A stretch of 64,000 nt of DNA from Ailanthus altissimus. Its lineage: Eukaryota; Streptophyta; Magnoliopsida; Sapindales; Simaroubaceae. A program made the translations under genes and the position numbers. The DNA is taken from positions 25,394,001 to 25,458,000 of the forward strand of contig OX327700.1 in the NCBI GenBank assembly GCA_946807835.1, given 5' to 3'. Under the pieces are notes generated by a model that did no database searches, was not told where the DNA came from, and saw only the letters and a program-made list of their open reading frames with translations. Positions 48,250 to 58,767 of the stretch are shown here, piece by piece (the stretch's first letter is position 1; each line of letters starts with the position of its first letter).

Positions 48250-48923
48250 AAGACGTTTGAGTTTGAAATGAAACATTTAAAAATAACAGCTATAGTAAAT
48301 ATATACAAGTAGTTGTGATTGTGGCTCACATCTTCCTCTGATTTTACGTCCAGTAACGGCTTAAACGCCCTCTATGGGTCGGAGATAGGCTTCCCATCCA
48401 ATTTTCTTATAAATTGGCAAACAGGGTCTTTTAAAGTCAGATTCCTGAGACTGTATCGCTCATGTTCTTTTAGAAATATGTCCCATAATTCATGAATTAT
48501 AATATGCACATATCCACTAGGATGCGTCTCAAGAGTCGATAAGATATTATCTAAAGACTCCTTACTCAGGCCATCCTTAATGAACCTAATTTTATCTTCA
48601 CGATTTACAGACACCATTCCTAAAATGCGGCAACGTGTGTTGCAAGTCGTGCGTGCACACTTGTAACAAACATTTAATCGTTTTGCTTTTCGTTTTTTTT
48701 TAAAAAAGAGCTTTTACCTAAGCCAGGCATATAGAAAATTAATGAGTCTAAAAATTCACCTGTCAATCTAACTTTGGCTTCAATTAACCAACGTAAATCA
48801 ACAGGTATATTCATAATCATTAATAACCTTAATCTTTCACATCTTGCTTGGTAAATTTTCTTCAAGGAATTTTGAGGCAATGAGGGAAAATGTTTTTTCA
48901 AAATTTTTTAGAATGTCATCCAT
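48250..48923 (-). pseudogene. Unidentified accessory ORF of the gypsy element
   Basis: Lies between integrase and the LOG-like segment, on the same strand. An ATG at 48,923 (MDDILKNFEK) is followed by a shift into a frame with KIYQARCERLRLLMIMNIPV and LIEAKVRLTGEFLDSLIFYM (48,901-48,674). Further on is a second block starting MVSVNREDKIRFIKDGLSKE and containing HPSGYVHIIIHELWDIFLKE (48,617-48,372), then a tail to about 48,250 after a TAG. Amino-acid composition looks like a real, helical, soluble protein. I do not recognise the family. Athila elements have an env-like ORF here, but I see no membrane segment in the main blocks. Confidence 0.5.
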
Positions 48924-49138
48924 TTTTTTTTTTTAAGAAAAGGGGAAAGAAGAGAAGATATCAGTAATTATGGGAAACTGACAAAATCGATTTGAAATAT
49001 CACGGAGTACCGTTATCCGCCGCTTAACCGGGGTGCAAAATAAAACTTTAACAAAACTACTAAATTAACCTGCAAGTAAAAAAAAAATGTTAGAAGAAGA
49101 ATAAATATATATAAATATGTAAATATATAAAACAAAGA

Positions 49139-50100
49139 TTAATTGGTCTCGTAACAAGGATCTGACAGGAACGTAAATTCTTCATGAAAAGCTTGGTTTT
49201 CTAGAAACGGCTTGAGTCTTTGCCCATTTACCTTAAACACATTTCCATTTCTAGGATTTTCAATGTCAATTGTTCCATAAGGGTACACATGTTTCACAAT
49301 AAAAGGGCCACTCCATCTTGATCTTAATTTTTCAGGGAATATGTGAAGTCGAGAATTATAAAGCAAAACCTTCTGACTAGTGTCAAATGTTTTTCTCTGA
49401 ATTTTTTTTATCATGAAAGGCTTTAATTTTAGCTTTATGAATTTTTGAATTCTCATATGCATCATTTCTCAATTCTTCAAGTTCATTTATTTGTAATTTA
49501 CGTATGTGTCCAGCAGAATCAAAATTTTCATTGAAAGTTTTAATAGCCCAATAGGCTTTATGCTCAAGTTCCACAGGTAAGTGACAAGGTTTTCCATAAA
49601 CTATCCTATAGGGAGACATACCCAATGAAATTTTAAAAGCAGTTCTATAAAGCCCACAGTGCATCATTTAGTCTTAAAGACCAATCTTTGCGATTTGGGT
49701 TTACAGTTTTTTCTAAAATTTATTTTATCTCCCTATTTGCTAATTCAACTTGTCCACTTGTCTGAGGATGATAAGGGGTGGCAACTTTATGAGTAATACC
49801 ATATTTTTTCACTAATATTTCAAATGGTCTATTACAAAAATGCTTACCCCCATCACTTATAATGGCTCGAGGGATTCCAAATCGACTTAAGATATTTTCT
49901 TTCAAAAATTTCATGACTGTTTTATGGTCATTATGTCGACATGAAATAGCCTCAATTCATTTTGAGACATAATCTACTGCAACTAAGATATACGTAAATC
50001 CAAATGATAACGGAAATGGTCCCATAAAATCTATCCCCCAACAATCAAAGATTTCAATAACAAGAATGGGGTTCAAAGGCATCATGTTTCATTTTGAAAT
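49139..50100 (-). pseudogene. Gypsy integrase, broken
   Basis: The DDE core can be followed across frames: [20 protein letters not shown] (first Asp), a TGA at 49,957-49,959 at a usual Trp, then [14 protein letters not shown] (second Asp) and [16 protein letters not shown] (Glu). After another stop comes the conserved [21 protein letters not shown] frameshift near 49,400 precedes the C-terminal part with KLRSRWSGPFIVKHVYPYG, ending at 49,139. The three catalytic residues remain, but the frame is broken at least three times. Confidence 0.8.
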
Positions 50101-50152
50101 TGATCCCAACTTTTGACAATTTTTACAAGTTATACAAAATGCATGTGTATCT

Positions 50153-52039
50153 TTAAATAAAGTGGGCCAATAAAATCCACATTACAAGATTTTTGCAGTT
50201 GTTTGATGAGAAATGTCCCCTACATGCTTCAGAATGACAAAATTCAATAACTTTATTTACCTCATTGTCGGGTATGCATCTTCGAAATATTTGATCACGA
50301 CAATATTTAAAGAGATAAGGATCATCCCAATAAAACTTTCTCACCTCCGTTAAAAATTTTCTTTTGTCTTGAGCATTCCATTGAGGTGGCATTTCTCTTG
50401 TTACAAGAAAATTAACAATATTAGCATACCAGGGCATTGTAACAGTAGAAAATAAAAATTCATCGGAAAAAGAATCATTAATAGGTGTTATTTCTGTTGA
50501 TGAATCTGATGTGAGTCTTGATAAGTGATCTGCAACAACATTCTCAGCTCCCTTCTTATCCTTGATAGTGATAATAAATTCTTGAAGCAATAGAATCCAT
50601 CGAATCAGTCTTGGTTTTGCATCTTGTTTTGACATTAAGTACCTTACAACAGCATGGTCAGTAAATACAATAGTTGAAGAACCAATTAAGTAAGAACGAA
50701 ATTTGTCTAATGCAAATATTACAGCAAGTAGTTCTTTTTCAGTTGTTGTGTAATTCATTTGTGCACTGTTTAAAGTTCTACTTGCGTAATAAATTACATA
50801 GGATTTACCTTCCTTTTTTTGTCCTAATACAGCACCAACAACGTAGTCATTAGCATCACACATGAGCTCAAAAGGTAAAGACCAGTCAGGAGATTGTATG
50901 ATAGGAGCAGATGTTAAGAGGCCAATTAATTTTTCAAACGAATTTTGACACTCTTGAGTCCACTTAAATGATACATTTTTTGCTAAGAGGTTACAAAGAG
51001 GTTTAGATATAGCACTAAAGTTTTTTATGAACCTCCTATAGAATCCAGCATGTCCTAAAAAGGATCAGACTTCTCTGACTGTTTTTGGTGGAGGCAAATG
51101 TGTAATGAGTTCGACTTTTGCCTTATCCACTTCAATTCCTTTAGAAGATACTATATGTCCCAAAACAATTCCAGAAGTAACCATGTAATGACATTTTTTC
51201 CAGTTCAATACAAGACTATTTTTTTCACATCTTTTTAAGACATTTTCTAAGTTTTCAAGACAATTATCAAAAGAATTTCCAAACACAGTTAAATTATCCA
51301 TGAAAACTTCTAAATAATGCTCAATTATGTCACTAAAAATGCTTAACATACATCTCTGAAATGTTGCTGGGGCATTACAAAGTCCAAAGGGCATTCTTCT
51401 AAAAGCAAAGGTTTCAAAAGGACATGTGAATGTAGTCTTTTCTTGGTCCTCTAGTGCTATAGGAATTTGATAATAGCCAGAGTAACCATCTAGAAAGTAA
51501 TAGTAGGGATGTCCTGCTACTCTTTCTATAATCTGATCAAGGATTGGTAAAGGAAAATGGTCTTTTCTAGTGGCCAAGTTCAATTTTCTATAATCTATGC
51601 ACATCCTCCAACTAGATGAGACTCGAGTTGGTATTAACTCACCTTTTTCATTTTCAATGACTGTGATTCCAGATTTTTTTGGTACTACCTGAGTAGGACT
51701 TACCCACTTACTATCTGAGATCGGATAGATGATTCCTACTTCAAGTAATTTGAGAACTTCAGCTCTCACTACCTCTTTCATATGTGGATTTAATCTCCTT
51801 TGAGATTGTTGGGAAGTTTTGACATTATCCTCTAGGTGTATTTTATGTGTGCAAATCAAAGGATTAATACCATTTATGTCTTTTAAAGTCCACCCAATTG
51901 CATTTTTATGCATTTTTAATAATTCAATCAACTTATCTTCTTGTTCACTTGTGAGTGTAGAAGCGATTACCACCGAGTAAGTTTGTTTCTCTCCAAGAAA
52001 TGCATATTTCAGTCCTTCAGGCAGAGGTTTTAACTCCAA
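50153..52039 (-). pseudogene. Gypsy reverse transcriptase and RNase H, inactivated
   Basis: The first frame (52,039-51,065) has RT motifs in order: WRMCIDYRKLN, KDHFPLPILDQ, FLDGYSGYYQI, FAFRRMPFGLCNAPATFQRC and EVFMDNLTVFG. The normal FMDD catalytic pair is FMDN here (codon 51,293-51,295). TGA at 51,065-51,067 stops it. RNase H follows from about 50,880 ([36 protein letters not shown]), then the integrase zinc-binding region begins and shifts frame near 50,170. Stop codons and active-site changes are all C to T or G to A transitions. Confidence 0.85.
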
Positions 52040-52096
52040 CTTTAAAATTTTGTTCTTTTTATCCTCATTTTCTCCTAATTCTTCAAACTTTAGTTT

Positions 52097-53293
52097 TCAT
52101 CTTTTATTTTCAATCATCTGTGCACAGTCAAGTAAAGAACATATGTCAGAGATTTTAAGATCTAATTGTATATTTGACTCAAATGAATTTATTAAACACA
52201 TTTCTAAGGGATCGGTAGAACTTCTTTTTTGAATATGATCCTCCACAATCGTTTCAATCATGTCACCTTCTTCACTTTCATCCTTCTCTTCATTTGGTTG
52301 CTTACACATATTAAAAACATTGAGTTTAAGTGTCATGTTTCCAAATGAAAGCTTCATTACTCCATTCCTGCAATTAATCAAAGCGTTAGAAGTTGCTAAA
52401 AATGGACGACCTAAAATAACAGGTATCGGATTACATCCTTTGACAGGTTCTGTGTCCAAGACGATAAAATCCACAAGATATATGAATTTATCAACTTGAA
52501 CTAAGACATCCTCCACTGTCTATCTTGGTACTTTTATTGATCTATCGGCAAGTAAAAGAGTTACAGATGTTGATTTTAACTCCCTGAGATTGAGCTGCTG
52601 ATAAACTGAATACGACAATAAATTCACACTAGCACCAAGATTAAGTAAGGCTTGTTCAATTTTATGACTTCCAATAATACATGAAATTGTAGGACAACCA
52701 GGGTCTTTATATTTCAAAGAATTATTGTTCTGAAGAATGGCACTTACTTGTTCAGCTAAAAATGCTTTCTTTTTCACATTCAGTTTTCTTTTTACTGTGC
52801 ATAAGTCTTTCAAAATTTTTGCATAAGATGGAACCTGTTTAATAGCATCCAGTAAAGGAATATTAACTTTTACCTGTTTGAAGATTTCAAAAATTTCAGG
52901 ATTGTGATTCATCTTCTTAGTATTACGTAATGCATGAGGAAATGGGGGTGGAGGTGAGGGTTTAGTGTTTTCTTCATTAAGTGTAGGTTCAACATTTTCC
53001 TTACCCTTAGAGATTGATTCATCGCTCTCATGAGGTTCAGAAATTTCTTTTTCAACAATTTTATCACTTCGAAGAGTGATAACTGCTTTAACTTGATCCA
53101 TATGTTGGTTTCCTGAACTACATGCATTTGTGTTATGTTGTCCTTTGGGGTTTGGCTGTGGTTGAGAATGAAATTTTCCTTTCTCATGAATGTTCAGTGC
53201 AGATGCAAATTTAGCAAGAGAATCTTTCAAATCAGCAAATGTTTGAGCATTTTGAGAATTAATAGACTCTTGCTTTTCAATGAACGTATGCAA
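52097..53293 (-). pseudogene. Gypsy linker and aspartic protease, catalytic residue changed
   Basis: Two adjoining frames (53,293-52,520 and 52,516-52,097) cover the linker and the protease. The active-site region reads LLNLGASVNLLS (codon 52,640-52,642), where the family normally has an Asp in place of the first Asn. A TAG at 52,520-52,522 breaks the frame just before VEDVLVQVDKFIYLVDF, a conserved protease strand. The flap-like GRPFLATSNALIN is present. The Asp to Asn change alone should abolish cleavage of the polyprotein. Confidence 0.75.
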
Positions 53294-53410
53294 AGTTTCT
53301 TCAAAATTTTTCCTAGAAGGTGGGACATATGGTGCATAACCTTGATGGTTTTAAAAATTTTGGTGTGGTTGGAAATGTGGTTGCGAGGCCTGTGCTTGAG
53401 TGTCATTCCT

Positions 53411-53626
53411 CTAACTAAAATTTGAGTGATTTCGCCATCCAGGATTATAGTTTTGTGAATATGGGTTATTGTTTGACCGTTTGAACGTGTTTAGAACATT
53501 GGCTTGTTCATGGAGACATTCCCTAAATGCAGGCAAAGTTGGGCAATCATTGGTAGAGTGATTATGGGTTTCACAAATGTGACACACAATTTCTTGAACA
53601 GATTTTATTTGACCACTCTTTTTCAT
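53411..53626 (-). pseudogene. Gypsy gag zinc knuckle segment
   Basis: A short frame after a frameshift contains an intact CCHC knuckle, CHICETHNHSTNDC (C-x2-C-x4-H-x4-C), which binds the element's RNA. A Gln/Asn-rich stretch (NNNPYSQNYNPGW) follows, usual for Athila-type gag. Confidence 0.75.
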
Positions 53627-53645
53627 TTCTAAGGTTTCGACTTTT

Positions 53646-54566
53646 CTAGCAAGATGCTAATTTGGCTTGAAGGTCATGGTCTTCCTTAAGATGATAAATA
53701 CCCCCACTAGATGTAGTGGTTTGATTTTTGCTAGGTGCCTCACAAGTACCAGCAGTGTTCCAATTTTGAGCATTTTCTGCTAGTAAGTCAAGATAGATCA
53801 TTGCCTCTTCTGGGTCTTTTTCCTTAAATGTTCCATTACACATCATTTCTACCATTTGCCTAACTTGAGGTGTTAAGCCCTCATAGAAATTTGAGACTAC
53901 TCTCCATGTTTCAAAACCATGATGGGGACAGGTATTAAGTAATTCTTTATACCTTTCTCAACATTGGTAAAGGGTCTCTCCTGGTTTTTGGGCAAAAGTG
54001 GTGATTTGTCTTTTGAAAGAATTTGTTCTATGGGAGGGAAAAAACTTTTTCAGGAATTGTTGTTGCATCTCATCCCATAAAGAAATGGATCCTGGCCTAA
54101 GGTTTTGTAGCCATGTTTTAGCTTTATCTTTTAAAGAAAAAGGGAAAAGCTTAAGTCGAATTGTGTTCATGCTACAATTTTGATCATTATACGTGTTACA
54201 CACTTCTTCAAATTCTCTTAGATGTAGATAAGGGTTCTCTACATCTAAGCCATGAAAAGTGGGTAAAAGTTGGATAATGCCTGGCTTAAAATTAAAATGC
54301 GTTGCATCCGGTGGAAAAATTAAGCAAGATGGTGCACCGGTTCGTGTAGGGTTCATATAGTCTCTAAGTGTCCTAGGTCGGTTATGGTCATTATGTTGGG
54401 ACTGATTGTCCCCTGGGTCTATGAGTCCCTCAATTTGATTTTCGCTCATGGTGTTACTTGGTGAAGAATGAGAAGATGAAGGAGAATCTAACAAATTATC
54501 AAAGGAAGTTTCGAAATTACCTTTTACTAAACGATGAGAATTAGGATCTCGAAACCAACCGCTCAT
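53646..54566 (-). pseudogene. Gypsy gag (capsid part), broken
   Basis: The likely start is the ATG at 54,566; the open frame runs further upstream into low-complexity leader and is not protein-like there. Typical gag_retrotransposon features follow: FHGLDVENPYLHLREFEEVC, then FPFSLKDKAKTWLQNL and a WDEMQQQFLKKFFP block. A TGA at 53,958-53,960 interrupts it where a Trp is usual in this family. The next part (RQMVEMMCNGTFKEKDPEEA) continues in frame to a stop at 53,646. The product would form the virus-like particle in the cytoplasm; here it is dead. Confidence 0.8.
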
Positions 54567-54755
54567 AAAAAGAAATAAAACAAAACACAATAACAATAAA
54601 TAATACAAATAAAATATTAAATACAGGTAAATAAAATAAAATGTTACACACAAGTAAATAAAATATGTAAAACTAAAAGCAAAATAAAGATAAATAATTA
54701 GAAGTTAGATTAGTGATGTTAGATTATATAATAAAAAGTTAATAAATAAATAGTA

Positions 54756-55035
54756 GGAGGCTTAGCTTTCCATTAAAATAAAAAGCGAAAATAAAAAGCG
54801 AAAATAAAAGGCGAATAATAAATAAAGTAAAGTACATTAGGAGGCTCGGCCTTTCATGAAAATTTAAAAAAACGAAAATAAAAAGTAAAAAATAATAAAT
54901 AAACGAAATAACGAGTAGGAGGCTCAGCCTTCCGCGAAAATAAAAATAGAATAATAAATAAAGTACGTTAGGAGGGTCGGCCTTCCATGAAAAAAAAAAT
55001 GAATAATAAATAACGAGTAGGAGGCTCAGCCTTCC
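54756..55035 (-). repeat. Five-copy hairpin repeat in the gypsy leader
   Basis: On the plus strand ggaggctcagccttcc or a close variant occurs at 54,756, 54,840, 54,918, 54,971 and 55,020, each followed by an A-rich stretch. Each copy is an imperfect inverted repeat (ggaggc/gcctTcc). It lies between the primer site and the gag start, where gypsy and retroviral RNAs carry packaging and dimerisation signals. A role of that kind is inference. Confidence 0.65.
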
Positions 55036-55088
55036 ATGGAAATAAAATAAACAAACAAACAACAACAAAACAAAATATTAACGTTACC

Positions 55089-55106
55089 TCCCCGGCAACA
55101 GCGCCA
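55089..55106 (-). other. Primer binding site, tRNA-Asp type
   Basis: The minus strand reads TGGCGCTGTTGCCGGGGA. This differs at one base from the common plant gypsy site TGGCGCCGTTGCCGGGGA, and the change is a C to T transition. Confidence 0.85.
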
Positions 55107-55112
55107 AAAACT

Positions 55113-56550
55113 TGACACGTCCAAAATATAGAAGTTATTCCCAAGTGCAGGATTGTCGAAGTAATAAATAACCCGATGAGAACGGAGTCGATCCACAGGG
55201 AAGTAGAATTAAAATTACAAATTATAAACACTTTAAAGATAATTAATGCAGTATAAGATGTTTGCAAATATTATTTCAATTAACCAATTCAAATAAAAAT
55301 CTAAGGTTATGAGGATTCACTCTTGGCATAAGAAGTAAGAATATATTTAACTTTTTATTTTTTTATAACTCAATTGGAATCCTCACACAAAGGAGGTTCC
55401 AACCGGAAAATATAGCAATTAAAGTTCATCATCATTTATATATTGATTAGTATTTATTTATTTCAATTATTATACACCAAATCTTATAAATGGGTTCAAG
55501 TATTTATTATGCCAATCTTTATATTTGTCTACAATAAATCAAGACTCCCACTTTACAAGAAAGGTTATATAAACCAAATCTTGTAAATGGTTTCAGGAAT
55601 TTATTGTGCCAAGTATTAAGTTTGTCAATAATAAATCAAGAATCACCACTTTAGAAGAAAGGGTATTAATTCTACAAACAAAATAAATACATCATATATA
55701 AATTTGCATAACTTAAAAATGAAGCATTAAATTCATGAATAAATATTAAACATATCTTATTACCTTACCAAGAGCTTCACCCTTTCACCTTAGCTTAAAC
55801 AAAATTATTTGGACATAATAAAACTAAATGAAAAGAAAAGAAATAGAAGAAGAAATAACATGACTTAATAGTAAACAAGAGAAATAATAGTACAAGGAAA
55901 TGGATACAAAGGAAAAGTATTTTGAACTAAATTCTAACTTTCTAATTACATTCTTTAGGCATAAACAAGCCACCTATTTATAGGAAAACATGGATAAATC
56001 GAGACAAATTTGGAGGGAACCACTTGGTTGATGAAAGTCAAGAATGGTGGCAAAATAATTTGCATTCATTATCACTTGGGCACCCACTTAATTATCCAAT
56101 TTGGAATTGATGTGATCCGAATTAGCTGTCACTCAAAACATAAAAGTTGTAGATAAGTCTCTTATCTTTCCAAATTGAGTGATCTCATACGTATTAGATA
56201 CGTATTTCTATAGTTATGGGCCAAATACTGATAACTGTTCAAACTGGGCCTGTACTACAGATCAATTCTGTTCTAGGACAATTTTTACCCTCTAAATACT
56301 CGAATTTCCAATGCTTTGTGAAATATAATATGTTATCCCATTGAGTCAGCTCCGTACTGGATCAAGAATCACCTCAATTGGATCTTTAGGTAGAAAGTTA
56401 TGCCTATTTTACCGAACCTACCACAAAATAGTTATACGATAATTAAGTACAATATTATAAACATACTTAAGTTAAGAAAATTAAATACACTAGTAATACA
56501 AAATAATCATGTAAAACTCTTATTAAATGTGTAATTTCAAGTGTTCATCA
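55113..56550 (-). repeat. 5' LTR of the gypsy element (1,438 bp)
   Basis: Same length as the left LTR. On the minus strand it runs from TGATGAACACTTG to GGACGTGTCA with intact TG...CA ends. Six bases (AGTTTT) separate it from the primer site. Confidence 0.9.
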
Positions 56551-58767
56551 GTCTCTAATGAGCATATTTTATATTTATATTTTTTACTTTTTTAAATTTA
56601 CTTTTTGGTTATTTTAAGTATGAATATTAAATTTTTTATATATTATATTATCATTTTATAAGCTAGATGCCAATAGAGTTATTCAAAATAAAATTAAAAA
56701 AAGACAAAGATTTTTAATTTAGGTAGACTCAAAACTGCAACGTTAGAAATCAACGCTACTATAGTACCTTTTAGGAATTAGCATTGCAACACTGCTATAA
56801 TACTTGCTAGGTACTTGAAACAATGCTCAGTGTTGTACCTGCTACAGTACTTGAAATAATGTTTAGCGTCGCAGTGCGAGATGTGGTAGAAAGTGTGCAT
56901 TGCAACAATAATGTGACTATTAGGCTAGCATTGCAGCATTGGAAAGTCAAGGCCGCAGCACTAAATGCTGGATGTTGAATCTAAAAATCATATTCTGACT
57001 TGGATGCAAAGTATTGCCATAATTGGAAGACTTAAATCTATAAATAAAAGACGAAAAACTCAATCAATGAAATAAAAGAACAAAAACAAAGAGAAAATCT
57101 AATAGAGTAATAGAGAGAATAACTTTTTAAGAGTTTAGATCAAACTTTTGAAAAATCAAAGAGAGAAAATCAAGAGAAGAAGAGATTAAAGATTGCATAA
57201 TTTAGAGCATTATAATTTTATTTTTTAATTTTTTTATCTTTCTAATTTTCTATTATCTCTGTGATATTGAACTTATTGTGCTTTAAAACTCTTTATTTCG
57301 TTATGAGCTAATTTACTTTTCACAGATTATAATTTGAATTCAATATATAGCTTAAATTATTTACTTTCTCTTAGTTTATGCAATCAATACAGAGTTGTTC
57401 ATTCTATTTCATACTTAATGCTTTTAATTACTTGATAACTAATTAAATTAATTAGAGAAACCTTAATGAACTTGGAAAAGGGTTTTTTGTGTTTACCCTA
57501 AGATTGATATATGATCAATACATAAAAGTCTTGAGTTTTATTTGAGATAAGAATATACTTACATGATTTATATAGAGAATCTATTTTTAATGAGTTCTAT
57601 TTTAATCTAATTATCATACAAATATAGATAATTATTTAAGTAAGGTATTTTCACTTAATTATTGGAAGAGATTTGTGAAGATATTAAATTTTTTGGTTAA
57701 CAATTCATATTAATAGATTAAATTAAGAGGAGTAATTATATTTAAATGAAATATTGAGAGACAATTGTAATTCTAATTTTTTTTCATATTAGTGAACTAA
57801 TAATTACTTTCTTTTCTCTATTTTGCATATCGTTTTCTTTGATTATTTAGTTTATATTTTATTTTCTTGAGTTATAAATCATTTGAATAAACATAAAAAA
57901 AAACACAATTTTAGTACTTAATAAATTTAATAAAAATTACTTGTGGGAACGATACTCTATTTATTATTATATTACTTATTTGCTATAATGTGCACTTGCA
58001 TTTTTAAATTATACAATCAAATTTTTGGTACCGTTACTAGAAAATTATTAATTAAAATTTATTAATATTAATATTAATTTATCTTATTATTAATTCTAAC
58101 CTTTTATTTTTGTTTTACAATTAATATTTAAAATCTTTTCTTTTGTTTTATAGTTACTCTTCAACTGTTTATGCAATATTCGCAAAGTCTTAAATTAGTT
58201 GCTTTTGATCTAGAGACTGAGAGAACTCTAAGGAGAATTCATCAAGAATTCATCAAGGTTTACGTTTTATTGCAACATAGGATGACTTGACCAAGAAATT
58301 TTTAGCAAAATTCTTTCCACCAACCAAGATAGTAAAGATAAGAAATAACATCACTTTTTTTATGCAGCATGATTCGGATTCTCTTATACAAGGCATGATA
58401 GATATTCAAAGACCTATTAAGAAAATGTTCACATTATAGAGTCCCAAAGTAATTGTTAAGGTAAACCTTCTACAATGAGTTAGTAAGACACTTGAAGATA
58501 ATTGTTAGTGTTGCAGCAAGAAGAACACTAATTAAGTCTACTAATAAAAGTTATAACCTGTTAAAAGAGATGATTTCCAATGGCCATATGAAAGAGTAGC
58601 TTCTAAAAAAATTATTGGTATTTATGACGTGGAGGCACTTGCTTCATTAGGTGCATATGTCAACTTGCTTTGTACATGGTGGTTAAATCATAAAGGATGC
58701 GTTGAGATGGGCTACATCATTTAATGAAGTTTTTCAAAATTCTACCACAATTTTCTTTTCAAGTTGC
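56551..58767 (+). mobile_element. Old gypsy element remnant: LTR end, primer site and decayed gag
   Basis: The plus strand shows an LTR-like end (cttgtgggaacgatactct...gtgcacttgcattttta, about 57,935-58,005). A primer site follows at 58,026-58,043 (TGGTACCGTTACTAGAAA). This matches the tRNA-Asp type site except at seven positions, all C to T or G to A. Decayed gag follows to 58,767 (for example KFLAKFFPPTKIVKIRNNI near 58,280-58,345). Upstream, 56,740-56,960 has degenerate gcattgcagcactgc-type repeats. The remnant is cut by the solo LTR and continues at 60,214. Confidence 0.55.
58763..58767. repeat. Target site duplication, left copy (gttgc)
   Basis: gttgc precedes the TGATG start of the solo LTR and is repeated at 60,214-60,218. 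Confidence 0.85.

Larger units (their letters stand above)
44525..56550 (-). mobile_element. Athila-like Ty3/gypsy LTR retrotransposon with extra genes
   Basis: A 12-kb element read on the minus strand. In order it has: 5' LTR (55,113-56,550), primer site for tRNA-Asp type (55,089-55,106), leader with hairpin repeats, gag, protease, reverse transcriptase/RNase H, integrase, an unidentified ORF, a LOG-like pseudogene, non-coding DNA with polypurine tracts, and 3' LTR (44,525-45,962). The primer site and RT motifs fit the Athila/Tat branch. All coding parts are broken by stops or shifts, and the protease and RT catalytic Asp residues are changed to Asn, so it cannot move by itself. No target duplication is visible (tttag on the left, gtctc on the right). 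Confidence 0.88.

Noticed and set aside
48250..48923. F-box-like or viral silencing-suppressor-like reading of the accessory ORF
   Set aside because: A Leu-Pro followed by spaced Leu and Pro residues was noticed, but the spacing does not fit a known motif well enough, so I leave the ORF unidentified.
54739..55068. 109-codon frame with repeated GRLSLLL blocks
   Set aside because: It is the hairpin repeat of the gypsy leader read as protein. The repeat is explained by DNA structure, with no sign of a real product.
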